Of a stretch of 64,000 nt of DNA, positions 36,055 through 44,483 are shown in pieces (the stretch's first letter is position 1; the number at the start of each line of letters is the position of its first letter). The DNA comes from CAZGRP01 sp964527995 (GTDB lineage Bacteria; Zhuqueibacterota; Zhuqueibacteria; Oceanimicrobiales; CAZGRP01). The stretch covers positions 5,846-69,845 of the forward strand of contig CAZGRP010000018.1 of the NCBI GenBank assembly GCA_964527995.1, given 5' to 3'. The notes below the pieces were generated by a model. That model saw only the letters and a list, made by a program, of their open reading frames with translations, did no database searches and was not told the origin of the DNA. Made by a program: the position numbers and the translations under genes.

Positions 36055-37491
36055 CTACGCCGCCTCTCTGCGTGCAGGAGACTGCGGTCGCGGACCTCTG
36101 TCGAGCAGGGCGTCGACGACTTCCTCCATGGCCATGGCACGGGATCCTTTGACCAGCACCACACACGGTCCGGTGGCGGCCTCTCTGGCAGCGCGAACCA
36201 GGGCCTCTTTTTCTGCAAAATACCGGGCCTCTTTGAGGCCGGCGGCGCGTGCCGCCTCCACCAACTCCAGCGAGGCAGGGCCATAGGCCAGCAACCGGTC
36301 GGCGCCGAAGGCCACCACCTCTCGGCCCAGCGCCCGATGCTCCTCGGTTTCGAATCGGCCCAACTCCAGCATATCCCCGAGGATGGCAATGCGCTGCGCC
36401 CCCTCGGGCGCCTTCATGTCGCGCAACAGCTCCAGAGCGGCTCGCATCGAGTCGGGATTGGCGTTGTAGCAATCGTTGATGATGACCATGCCGTTCCTCC
36501 TCAGCACTTCCATGCGCTTGGCTACCGGAGGGCAGCTCTCCAGGCCGCATTTCACTTCCGCCAAAGGAACCCCGAAATGAACGCCGACCGCTGCGGCAGC
36601 CACAGCGTTCATGGCGTTGTGGCGGCCGGGAATCGGCACGTCGACGAGGACGGACTCCTCGCCCGCCGTCAGTCGCACCACCGGGCCGCCGTCGTCATTG
36701 AGCCCGAGGTATTCTCCCCGCACATCGGCCGGTTGGGTGAGCGAGAACGTCACGACGTGGGCAGCCCGCAGCTTCGAGGCCCGGATCAGCGGATCGTCGG
36801 CATTGACGAAGGCCGTGCCATCCTCGGGCAGGCCGTGGAACAACTCCATCTTGGCACCCGCCAGCTCTTCCATGGTCTCGAAAAAACCGAGGTGCCCTTT
36901 GCCGATGTTGGTGATGAGCGCATGGGTGGGGGCCGCAATCTCCGTCAGCCGGGCGATCTCCCCAGGGTGGTTCATGCCCATTTCGACCACCGCCAGCTCA
37001 TGCTCACTCCGCAGACGAGTCAGGGTCAAGGGCACACCGATGTGGTTGTTGAGATTCCCTTCCGTTTTCAAAATGCGAAATCGCCTCTCCAGAACCGATG
37101 CCACCAGCTCCTTGGTGGTGGTTTTGCCGCTGCTACCGGTCAAGGCGAGCAGGGGCAGGCGGAAGCGGCGCCGGTAGGCCGCGGCGACCTCCTGGAGGGC
37201 CCGGAGGGTATCATCGACCACAAAAAAGCGGCCATCGTCTCTGGCTGCGGAGTCCCACCACTGGCGCTGCACAATTGCCGCCGCCGCTCCGCGTTCAAAG
37301 GCGGCGGTCACAAACTCGTGGCCGTCGAAGCGGTCGCCACGCAGAGCTACGAACAGCTCGCCAGGCCGCAGCCGACGAGAGTCGGTGCACACGCCGGCCA
37401 CCCTCCGCGACAGCAACGCGGAGTCACCGTGGTAGTGCCAGGCCGGGCCCGATTCTTTCCAAAGCTCTGCGAACGTCCACTCCATGGCCAT
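36055..37491 (-). CDS. murF: UDP-MurNAc-tripeptide:D-Ala-D-Ala ligase MurF
   Basis: Adds D-Ala-D-Ala to complete the cytoplasmic pentapeptide precursor. 478 residues. N-terminal domain GVCTDSRRLRPGELFVALRG, central ATPase domain with P-loop LTGSSGKTTTKELVASVL, TEGNLNNHIGVPLTL, EMGMNHPGEIARL, and C-terminal INDCYNANPDSMRAALELL and ILGDMLELG. The ATP motif TGSxGKTTTKE and EMGMNxPGEI point to MurF rather than MurE. Start ATG at 37491 or 37485. It is the only Mur ligase in this dcw cluster. Confidence 0.95.
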   Translation of the reverse strand: MAMEWTFAELWKESGPAWHYHGDSALLSRRVAGVCTDSRRLRPGELFVALRGDRFDGHEFVTAAFERGAAAAIVQRQWWDSAARDDGRFFVVDDTLRALQEVAAAYRRRFRLPLLALTGSSGKTTTKELVASVLERRFRILKTEGNLNNHIGVPLTLTRLRSEHELAVVEMGMNHPGEIARLTEIAAPTHALITNIGKGHLGFFETMEELAGAKMELFHGLPEDGTAFVNADDPLIRASKLRAAHVVTFSLTQPADVRGEYLGLNDDGGPVVRLTAGEESVLVDVPIPGRHNAMNAVAAAAVGVHFGVPLAEVKCGLESCPPVAKRMEVLRRNGMVIINDCYNANPDSMRAALELLRDMKAPEGAQRIAILGDMLELGRFETEEHRALGREVVAFGADRLLAYGPASLELVEAARAAGLKEARYFAEKEALVRAAREAATGPCVVLVKGSRAMAMEEVVDALLDRGPRPQSPARREAA

Positions 37492-37532
37492 CCAGTGTTG
37501 GTTTTCGGGCTGCCGGCGGTGCCGCGCGATCC

Positions 37533-39680
37533 TCAGTTGGTGCCATTCACCCGCACGGCACCCGCGTCTCGACAGTAGATGGCGGCACGGCTTCCGGCCG
37601 ACATCCTGGCTCCTGGCGCCGGCACCTGCCTCACAACGACGCCACTGCCGTAGACAGCGGCCACCAGGCCATGAGCCGACATCGCCGTGATCGCCTCGCG
37701 CACGGTGCGGCCGACTACGTTGGGCACGCGCACCTGCCTGCCGTCAATACCGGGATAGAGCTGCAGCAACACCGCGCCGCCTGGGGGCACAAGTTCTCCG
37801 GGCATCGGAATCTGGCTGCGAACAAAAGCCCCTCTCCCTTCGGTGCGGACCTTCAATCCCATGCCGCCAAGCATCGCTCGGGCCACTTTTGCCTGCCGGT
37901 AGACCACATTGGGTACCTCCACCGCCACCACCGGCTTGGACTGCGTGCCAGTGCGTTTCTTCATCGGCGCCGGTGGAGCCTGGTCGGCGCGCACTTTCAG
38001 AATACGGTCGAGGATGCGGCGGAAGGTCGGCGCTGCCACGCTGCCTCCCCAGTAGACCGGCCGCGGCGTATCGATCATGACAAAAATGAGCAGCTCCGCC
38101 TGGTCCACCGGATAGAATCCCACGAAAGAGGCGACATAGTCGGTGTTCGAATACCCTCGCCCGTCCGACTGCGGCTTTTGAGCCGTGCCGGTTTTGCCGG
38201 CGATGCGCAACCCCTCGATGGCCGCCTTCCTGCCGGTGCCGTCGGCAACCACACGCTCCAGCAGTCGGCGCATCTCTTTGGCCGTCGCGGGCGACATCAC
38301 CCGCCGGATGACGACCGGCTTCAGCTTTGGAATTTCACGAGGCAGGCGTTCGAAGGTTCCTGCTGCGATCAGGGGCTTCAACAGCTTGCCACCATTAGCC
38401 ACGGCGCCGTAGGCCATCGCCATCTGCAGGGCAGTCACGCCGACCTCGTAGCCGATCGAGACCGAGGCAGGAGTCCAGCGCGACCAACGGCTCGGCGGGC
38501 TGAGCAGTCCTCCGGTTTCACCCGGCAGCTCGATGCCCGTGGCCGCACCAAAGCCGAAAGCGCGGGCAAAGCGGAAGAGGCGGATCTTTCCAAGCTGCAT
38601 GCCCAATTTCACGGTGCCGATGTTGCTGGAATTCTTCAAGACATCGGCGACCGTGAGCCAGCCGTAGCGGTCGTGGTCGCGAATGGTGCGGCCGGCGAAA
38701 CGATAGACGCCGTTCTCCGCAAAAACCAGATCGTTCGGCCGCTTCACTCTGTCTTCGAGCAAGGCGCTCATGGTCACCACCTTGAATGTGGAGCCCGGCT
38801 CAAAGATGGCCGAAATAGCCCGGTTGCGGTACGATTCCCTGGGAAAGTCGGAGACACGATTCGGGTCGAAGGTCGGCTCCGACGCCATCGCCAGCACTTC
38901 ACCGGTGCGCGGATTGGTGACTACGATTGTGCCGCCAGCGGCGTGGAATCGCTGTACAGCAGCGCGAAGTTCCTCCTCGACAATGGTCTGCACCACGTAG
39001 TCGATCGTCAAGACCACGTGCTTGCCACTCCGGGGTTCCACGGTCGGCCTGCTGAGATCGACGTATTCGTGGTTGTTTGCGTCCCGTTGCAAGTAAATGA
39101 CGCCGTCTTTGCCGCGCAATTCTGTATCGAAACTCAACTCCGCCCCGGCCAGGCCGTTGTTGTCGATATCGGTGAAACCGAGGACATGCGCCGCCGTCCG
39201 GCCAAAGGGATAGACACGCAAGTATTCTTTGCTGAACACCATCGCGTCAAGATCGAGACGGCGAAGGGCATCCACCTTCTCGGGTGGCAGCTTCCTCCCG
39301 AGCCAGAGAAATCCGTCTTCCTGAAGGAAACGCCGCAAAAGTGCCCGCGAGTTCTCCCCGAGGATTCTGGCGATCTTTTGTGCGGCAGCGCTGGGTTCCT
39401 TCAGAAGGCGAGTGTCGATTCCCACCGAGAAGGTTGCCCGGTTGGTGGCAAGGGCACTGAGACGGCGGTCGAAGATTTCGCCTCGCATCGCGTGCTTGAC
39501 TTCGCGACGCAGGTACTGAATCCGCGCCATCGCCTGGTAGGTGCCCCGTTGCAGGATTTGAACCTGGAGAAGCCGGAGGATCAATACCATCCAGAACGCC
39601 ACCAGGGGAAGCAAGATCGCATAGAAGCGCCATGCTCGAGTCGAAGAATGTCTGGGACGACGCTGGTGGTTCCGACGCAT
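37533..39680 (-). CDS. ftsI: Septal penicillin-binding protein FtsI (PBP3) with PASTA domains
   Basis: Class B transpeptidase of the divisome. 715 residues from the ATG at 39680 (GAGG seven bases upstream). One membrane helix (FYAILLPLVAFWMVLILRLLQ), a pedestal with RGEIFDRRLSALA, and a transpeptidase domain with STFKV (FEPGSTFKVVTM), SSN (LKNSSNIGTVKLG) and KTG (RIAGKTGTAQKP). Two C-terminal PASTA repeats (VPNVVYRQAKVARAMLGGMG and VPNVVGRTVREAITAMSAHG) follow; PASTA domains bind peptidoglycan or lipid II. murE, which usually follows, is missing. Confidence 0.95.
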   Translation of the reverse strand: MRRNHQRRPRHSSTRAWRFYAILLPLVAFWMVLILRLLQVQILQRGTYQAMARIQYLRREVKHAMRGEIFDRRLSALATNRATFSVGIDTRLLKEPSAAAQKIARILGENSRALLRRFLQEDGFLWLGRKLPPEKVDALRRLDLDAMVFSKEYLRVYPFGRTAAHVLGFTDIDNNGLAGAELSFDTELRGKDGVIYLQRDANNHEYVDLSRPTVEPRSGKHVVLTIDYVVQTIVEEELRAAVQRFHAAGGTIVVTNPRTGEVLAMASEPTFDPNRVSDFPRESYRNRAISAIFEPGSTFKVVTMSALLEDRVKRPNDLVFAENGVYRFAGRTIRDHDRYGWLTVADVLKNSSNIGTVKLGMQLGKIRLFRFARAFGFGAATGIELPGETGGLLSPPSRWSRWTPASVSIGYEVGVTALQMAMAYGAVANGGKLLKPLIAAGTFERLPREIPKLKPVVIRRVMSPATAKEMRRLLERVVADGTGRKAAIEGLRIAGKTGTAQKPQSDGRGYSNTDYVASFVGFYPVDQAELLIFVMIDTPRPVYWGGSVAAPTFRRILDRILKVRADQAPPAPMKKRTGTQSKPVVAVEVPNVVYRQAKVARAMLGGMGLKVRTEGRGAFVRSQIPMPGELVPPGGAVLLQLYPGIDGRQVRVPNVVGRTVREAITAMSAHGLVAAVYGSGVVVRQVPAPGARMSAGSRAAIYCRDAGAVRVNGTN

Positions 39681-39705
39681 GGACCATCCTCTTGCTGAAG
39701 GCTTT

Positions 39706-40020
39706 CTACTCCTGCCCGGCATCTGCAACGGTCTCCGTGGAAGGGAAGCGCATGTTCAGCTTGGTCTTGGCCACGCGGTGGATTCTGCCAAAGCTGCTGA
39801 GCTCCTCAACACGCTGAACCTGAACCTGATGCTCTTCGCTCAAGGCCTGGCGCTGTCTGCGCAACTGCTCCACTTCCTGCGCCAGTTCGGTCACCTGCAC
39901 CCGCAAGGTGACGTTGAGCAACATGAAGAGGGCGCCGAGGACGATCAGCAGAATCACCGCAGCCGCCGACCTGGTTTGCTTGCGAAGTTGCCGTCGAAGT
40001 CGTGCCCTGGTTCGGGCCAT
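39706..40020 (-). CDS. ftsL: Divisome protein FtsL
   Basis: 104 residues: basic N-terminus, one membrane helix (SAAAVILLIVLGALFMLLNV), then a leucine-zipper-like periplasmic coiled coil (QVTELAQEVEQLRRQRQALS). Position between rsmH and ftsI and the topology identify it as FtsL. ATG at 40020 with AGGAGG five bases upstream. Confidence 0.85.
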   Translation of the reverse strand: MARTRARLRRQLRKQTRSAAAVILLIVLGALFMLLNVTLRVQVTELAQEVEQLRRQRQALSEEHQVQVQRVEELSSFGRIHRVAKTKLNMRFPSTETVADAGQE

Positions 40021-40079
40021 GCCACCTCCTGCCAATGAGTCGCCACTGATGTCGGTTACCGATTCACACGAGCTGCACT

Positions 40080-41030
40080 TCAGGACGGTGCGGACGCGGT
40101 CACCTCGGCGACCCGCAGTTGCGCACTCCGCGCTCGTGGATTCTGTCTGATCTCGTCAGCAGAGGGGGTGATGGCTTTACGGGTGAGGATCTTCACGCGT
40201 CCCACCTTCCCGCATACGCACACGGGGAACTCAGGAGGACAGACGCATGTAGCCGACTCTTTCCGAAAAAACTCTTTGACGATCCGAGCCTCGAGAGAGT
40301 GGTAGGTGATCACGGCGATCCTGCCTCCCGGTTGCACCAGTTTGAGGGCTGCCTGCAGGCCCCGTTCGAGGCTGTCGAGCTCCCGGTTTACGGCAATCCG
40401 CAGAGCCTGAAAGACCCGCGACAGCGTCTTGGTGCGGTGTTGGCCGGCGACAACACGGCTGACGATGTCGGCGAGTTCGGTCGTCGTTTGTATGGGCTTT
40501 TCTTTGCGGTGTTGAACGATGGTCCGGGCGATGGCTCTCGCACGTCGCTCCTCCCCAAAACGACGGATCAGATCGGTAAGCTCGGCTTCGGGAAAGTCGT
40601 TTACGATGGCATAAGCGGTAAGCGATTGTCGTGGGGACATCCGCATGTCGAGCCGTGCCGAACGCATGTAGCTGAATCCTCGCTCTGCGGTATCGAGTTG
40701 ATGAGAGGACACGCCAAGGTCAAAGAGAACCCCACGGCAGTGTCGCAGCCCCAATCGGGCCGCAATCTTCTCTAGGTCTCCAAAATCTCCCTCCGTGAGT
40801 GTGATTCGTCCGGCGTAAGCAGCAAGACGGCGCGCCGCTTCCGCCAGGGCCTCCGGGTCCCGGTCGATCCCGACAAGGCGGCCACCGCGATCCAGATGCT
40901 CCAGAATCGCCGCGGCATGCCCGCCACCCCCCACGGTCGCGTCGATGTAGGTGCCGGCGGGGTCGGTGATCAAATAGCGGCAGACCTGCGCGACCAGGAC
41001 CGGCCGGTGAAATGTCTCGTCAGCACCCAA
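40080..41030 (-). CDS. rsmH: 16S rRNA m4C1402 methyltransferase RsmH
   Basis: Methylates C1402 in the ribosomal P site. 316 residues. Begins MGADETFHRPVLVAQVCRYL; YIDATVGGGGHAAAIL (SAM binding), GVLFDLGVSSHQLD, FSYMRSARLDMRM, FGEERRARAIA, FQALRIAVNRELDSLE, VITYHSLEARIVK. TTG start at 41030 with GGAGG four bases upstream. Second gene of the dcw cluster. Confidence 0.97.
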   Translation of the reverse strand: MGADETFHRPVLVAQVCRYLITDPAGTYIDATVGGGGHAAAILEHLDRGGRLVGIDRDPEALAEAARRLAAYAGRITLTEGDFGDLEKIAARLGLRHCRGVLFDLGVSSHQLDTAERGFSYMRSARLDMRMSPRQSLTAYAIVNDFPEAELTDLIRRFGEERRARAIARTIVQHRKEKPIQTTTELADIVSRVVAGQHRTKTLSRVFQALRIAVNRELDSLERGLQAALKLVQPGGRIAVITYHSLEARIVKEFFRKESATCVCPPEFPVCVCGKVGRVKILTRKAITPSADEIRQNPRARSAQLRVAEVTASAPS

Positions 41031-41069
41031 CTCCCCTCCACCCCCATTTCGTGCGCCCCAGCTGCGTTC

Positions 41070-41528
41070 TCACATGTCGTCCAGTTCATCTTCTTCTCCG
41101 TAGGCACGCTTGTACTGCTCCAAACTCCAAATCTCGAAGTAGTCGAGACCGCCCACGAAGCGAACCTCTTTGCTGATTTTGGCCTTCTTGCACATCCTGG
41201 GCGTTAGTGTGATGCGGCCCTGCTTGTCGACGTTCAATTGGGTGCACTTTCGGGCCAGGTCACGCCGGGCCCGAGTGTCGATCACACCCCCCGCTCTGCG
41301 CTCATTCGATCGCAGACTACTGACGAGGTTTTCTTTGAAATAAGCGGCGGGGAAAACACGAATACATACCTCCTCGCCGTCGTTGACGTTCATGGCGAAG
41401 AAAGCGCTGATCCCCTTCTGCTGGATAACACGGCGGAAGGGCGAAGGAATGTTGACTCGGCCTTTGCCGTCGAGGGTGTGGTCGTACTCGTAGAGAAAGA
41501 GGTCCGATAGCTGCACATTCTCTTCCAC
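41070..41528 (-). CDS. mraZ: Transcriptional regulator MraZ
   Basis: First gene of the dcw cluster; MraZ is a ring-forming DNA-binding protein that represses its own operon in some bacteria. 152 residues with two SpoVT-AbrB-like halves: YEYDHTLDGKGRVNIPSPFR and QLNVDKQGRITLTPRMCKKA. GTG start at 41528 with GAGG upstream. It has a C-terminal acidic extension (YGEEDELDDM). The upstream DNA carries a matching repeat array at 41546-41589. Confidence 0.95.
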   Translation of the reverse strand: MEENVQLSDLFLYEYDHTLDGKGRVNIPSPFRRVIQQKGISAFFAMNVNDGEEVCIRVFPAAYFKENLVSSLRSNERRAGGVIDTRARRDLARKCTQLNVDKQGRITLTPRMCKKAKISKEVRFVGGLDYFEIWSLEQYKRAYGEEDELDDM

Positions 41529-41545
41529 GGCCGAGCCTCGTCATT

Positions 41546-41589
41546 CCACTTTCGTTCCGCAACACACCATATCACGCCACTTTACTCCA
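41546..41589 (-). promoter_or_regulatory. Probable MraZ operator: phased TGG repeats
   Basis: On the minus strand TGG triplets begin at 41589, 41579 and 41569, followed by CGG at 41559 and TGG at 41548, giving exact 10-bp spacing for four units. MraZ of E. coli binds TGGGN repeats spaced 5 bp apart (10-bp period). The array lies between the mraZ promoter and start codon, suited to repression. Confidence 0.6.
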
Positions 41590-41603
41590 CCGCTTTGGGC
41601 CTA

Positions 41604-41632
41604 ATAATAGGGCTTTCGCTGTTAAATGTCAA
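41604..41632 (-). promoter_or_regulatory. Sigma-70 promoter of mraZ and the dcw cluster
   Basis: On the minus strand TTGACA, 17 bp, TATTAT: a full -35 consensus and five of six -10 positions. It is the closest to consensus of the promoters I saw in this window. Confidence 0.82.
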
Positions 41633-41660
41633 GGTTTTTTTCGTAATTTTTGCAAAGCTC

Positions 41661-41689
41661 TTGCTTTTCAGCAGGGTGGGTGATACATT
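41661..41689 (+). promoter_or_regulatory. Sigma-70 promoter of the hydrolase gene at 41729
   Basis: TTGCTT, 17 bp, TACATT, diverging from the mraZ promoter. The start codon is 40 bp downstream of the -10 box. Confidence 0.65.
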
Positions 41690-41728
41690 TATGGTTCGTT
41701 TGGGCATAAGGACGATCCGGGCAGGGGC

Positions 41729-42553
41729 ATGAAGAGCCAGTGGTTAACCTTCGGGGACGCAGGTCCGGCGATCCTCTTGATTCATGGCTTCACCGGCAGC
41801 ACGAGCGAGTTGGAAGAACTCGGACGGCAGCTGGCGGACTGGGGGTATACCACCCTGCTGCCGCTTCTGCCGGGGCACGGGACATCGCCAGACGATCTGT
41901 CGGGTGTCACCTGGCGGCACTGGTTCGATACCGTTGTGCAGGCTTATGAGACACTTCGTGGCGACCACGACGAGGTGGCGGTCGGCGGACTTTCCATGGG
42001 TGGAACCCTGGCCCTGCACCTCGCCGCTCATTTTCCCCAGATCTCGGCCGTCTTTGGGATGGCCGCCGCGATCCGGTTCAGCACCTGGCAGAAGGCGGCG
42101 GTGAAGTCTTTGCACTCGCTGCTCCGCATGCGCCGCAAGGCCCAGAAGGCCGATGTCCGCGATTCCGGTGCTCTTGCAGCCCTCCAAAGCTATGACCGCT
42201 ACCCGCTGCGAGCCGCCCTGGAACTCTTTCGCCTCTGCGACCATGTGTATGATGACCTGCCGGAGATTCGCCAGCCGGCCCTGTTGATCCACTCGGTGCG
42301 AGACAACACCGTGCCTGTGGACAATGTCCACCTCATTGCCGAGCGGATTCGGTCATCTCGAAAGCAGGTCGTGCTCTTGCAGCAATCCTTCCACGTCATC
42401 ACGGTCGATGTGGAGAAGAAACGCGTCGCTGCCGAGGTCAAAGCGTTCCTCGACGCGATCTTCAAGCACCGGGTGTCTGCGGACCGGCAAGAGGTTCCGC
42501 AAGTCACTGGTTCGGAATCGAGCCGTGGAACCAGCCCATCGTCTTCCGATTAG
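41729..42553 (+). CDS. Alpha/beta hydrolase (carboxylesterase / monoacylglycerol lipase-like)
   Basis: 274 residues. Oxyanion-hole region ILLIHGFTGSTSELEELGRQ, lid-type region TLLPLLPGHGTSPDDLSGVT, nucleophile elbow GGLSMGGTLAL (GxSxG), catalytic acid in HSVRDNTVPVDN and histidine in QQSFHVITVDVEK. This resembles the Est30-type carboxylesterases that cut short acyl esters or monoglycerides. The real substrate is unknown. It is followed by ABC exporter genes and may be co-transcribed (65 bp gap). Confidence 0.85.
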   Translation: MKSQWLTFGDAGPAILLIHGFTGSTSELEELGRQLADWGYTTLLPLLPGHGTSPDDLSGVTWRHWFDTVVQAYETLRGDHDEVAVGGLSMGGTLALHLAAHFPQISAVFGMAAAIRFSTWQKAAVKSLHSLLRMRRKAQKADVRDSGALAALQSYDRYPLRAALELFRLCDHVYDDLPEIRQPALLIHSVRDNTVPVDNVHLIAERIRSSRKQVVLLQQSFHVITVDVEKKRVAAEVKAFLDAIFKHRVSADRQEVPQVTGSESSRGTSPSSSD

Positions 42554-42618
42554 TCGTTGGGTTTCAACCTGTGCCGGCACTCTGTTTGGTCCTGTTGTAG
42601 GTTTTCTGGAACGAGAGA

Positions 42619-44424
42619 TTGGCAATTCGTGAGAACAAGCGGGCTGAGGCCGCTGACAACCATCCCCCCGCAAGAGACCGTTCCTTGCGCAAGCTTTCGC
42701 CCCTGCGCAAGTACCTGGCACGATACAAGCTTCAGATCGCCCTGGGACTTTTCTTTCTGGTCCTAACGAATGCCTTCGCCACAGCGGCACCCTATGTGTT
42801 GAAACTGGCGATCGACTCCCTTTCGAAAGCGATCTCCTCCCGCAAGCTGGCGTTCTTCGCCGCGCTGCTGGTCGGCATTGCTCTGATCGAGGGGGTGTTC
42901 CGATACCTGACGCGCAAGATCCTCATCGGTATGTCCCGCCGGGTCGAGTACGACCTGCGCAGCGACTTTTTCGCCCACCTGCAGAAGCAATCACTCTCTT
43001 TTTTCCGCAGAATGCGCACCGGCGACCTGATGGCGCGGGCGACCAACGATCTCAACGCGGTGCGCTCGCTCGTCGGACCCGGCATCATGTACTCGGCCAA
43101 CACCCTCATCATGTCTGTGGCCGCGTTCACCCTGATGGTGGTGATCAGCCCGAAGCTGACCCTGTTGGCCATGATCCCGTTCCCCCTTATCGCCCTGGTG
43201 GTGAATCGGCTCATGGCCAGAATCCACGACCTGTTCGAGTCCATCCAGGCGCAGTTTTCCGACATCACAGCCAAGGCCCAGGAGAATCTTTCAGGAATCC
43301 GGGTGGTCAAGGCGTATGTGCAGGAGCAAAACGAGGTCGCTGCTTTCAAGCGTCTGAATCGGGGGCTGATCCAGCGCAACATGGGGCTGGCCAAGGTACG
43401 CGGCCTGATGTGGGGCAGCATGACGCTGCTCACAGGGCTTTCCGTGCTGGTGCTGTTGTGGCTCGGAGGGCGTCAGGTGATCTCCGGCAGGATTACGCTG
43501 GGCGACTTTGTGGCGTTCTATGCCTACCTGACGATGCTCAGTTGGCCGATGATCGCCCTGGGCTGGGTGACCAGCCTACTCCAACAGGGTACTGCTTCGA
43601 TGGGCAGGTTGAATGAGATTTTCGACGCTGTCCCGGAGATTCAGGACGACGAGAACACCGACCCTGCGATCCAGGACATTAAAGGCGCCATCGAATTTCG
43701 CAACTTGACCTTTTCGTACAACGGCGAACCGGTGCTCAAGAACATCAACCTGAAGATCGAACCCGGCCAGACGGTTGCCGTCGTCGGACACACGGGAGCG
43801 GGCAAAACAACGCTGCTCAACTTGATTCCACGATTGCTGCAGGCCGACGAGGGGATGGTCCGCATCGACGGTCACGAGATCCGGCGCATTCCACTGCGTG
43901 TCTTACGCAGTCATGTCGGCTATGTGCCCCAGGAGACGTTCCTGTTCTCCGACACCATCTACGAGAACATCGCCCTTGGCGTGGATGCACCGTCGCATCA
44001 GGAGATCGAGGAAGCGGCTGTGCTGGCCCAGATCAAGGGGGAAATCGAGGAGCTGCCGCGGCGCTTCGATACCGTGCTCGGCGAGCGCGGCATCAACCTT
44101 TCGGGCGGCCAGAAGCAGCGCACCGCCATCGCCCGAGCTCTGCTCCGAAAGCCGCGAATCCTTCTTCTCGACGATGCTCTCTCCTCGGTGGACACATACA
44201 CCGAGGAGAAGATTCTGCGGCAGCTGCGCACCGTTATGCACGACCGCACCTGCATTCTGGTATCGCATCGGGTCTCCACCGTACGTCACGCTGACCTGAT
44301 CGTCGTACTTGAAGAGGGCGGCATTGCCGAACGCGGCACCCACGACGAACTGATCGCCCTTGGCGGCATCTACGCAGATCTCTATCAGAAACAGCTTCTG
44401 GAAGAAGCACTGGAAGAGCTTTAG
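42619..44424 (+). CDS. ABC exporter subunit, degenerate-site half (MsbA-like)
   Basis: 601 residues, TTG start (uncertain). N-terminal exporter domain with six membrane helices, then a nucleotide-binding domain with Walker A (VVGHTGAGKTTLL), Q-loop (VGYVPQETFLFSD), signature NLSGGQKQRTAIARAL and Walker B RILLLDDALSSVD. The catalytic glutamate after Walker B is aspartate here (DD rather than DE), as in the degenerate half of heterodimeric exporters such as TM287/288 and BmrCD. Partner is the next gene. Substrate unknown; lipid or drug export is possible. Confidence 0.92.
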   Translation: MAIRENKRAEAADNHPPARDRSLRKLSPLRKYLARYKLQIALGLFFLVLTNAFATAAPYVLKLAIDSLSKAISSRKLAFFAALLVGIALIEGVFRYLTRKILIGMSRRVEYDLRSDFFAHLQKQSLSFFRRMRTGDLMARATNDLNAVRSLVGPGIMYSANTLIMSVAAFTLMVVISPKLTLLAMIPFPLIALVVNRLMARIHDLFESIQAQFSDITAKAQENLSGIRVVKAYVQEQNEVAAFKRLNRGLIQRNMGLAKVRGLMWGSMTLLTGLSVLVLLWLGGRQVISGRITLGDFVAFYAYLTMLSWPMIALGWVTSLLQQGTASMGRLNEIFDAVPEIQDDENTDPAIQDIKGAIEFRNLTFSYNGEPVLKNINLKIEPGQTVAVVGHTGAGKTTLLNLIPRLLQADEGMVRIDGHEIRRIPLRVLRSHVGYVPQETFLFSDTIYENIALGVDAPSHQEIEEAAVLAQIKGEIEELPRRFDTVLGERGINLSGGQKQRTAIARALLRKPRILLLDDALSSVDTYTEEKILRQLRTVMHDRTCILVSHRVSTVRHADLIVVLEEGGIAERGTHDELIALGGIYADLYQKQLLEEALEEL

Positions 44425-44483
44425 TACGTCTCGGCCCGACAGGATTCAGCCGTTGATCTTGATCGGGCGACCGGAGAAAACAC

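Noticed and set aside
35156..36550. 464-codon minus-strand frame over mraY and murF
   Set aside because: Out-of-frame with both genes and without recognisable domains.
34699..37578. 959-codon open frame on the plus strand
   Set aside because: It is antisense to mraY and murF, which have clear family motifs; the frame is open because of GC-rich codon bias and has no similarity to a known family.
37098..39698. 866-codon plus-strand open frame
   Set aside because: Antisense shadow of murF and ftsI; low-complexity His/Arg/Gln-rich translation without domains.
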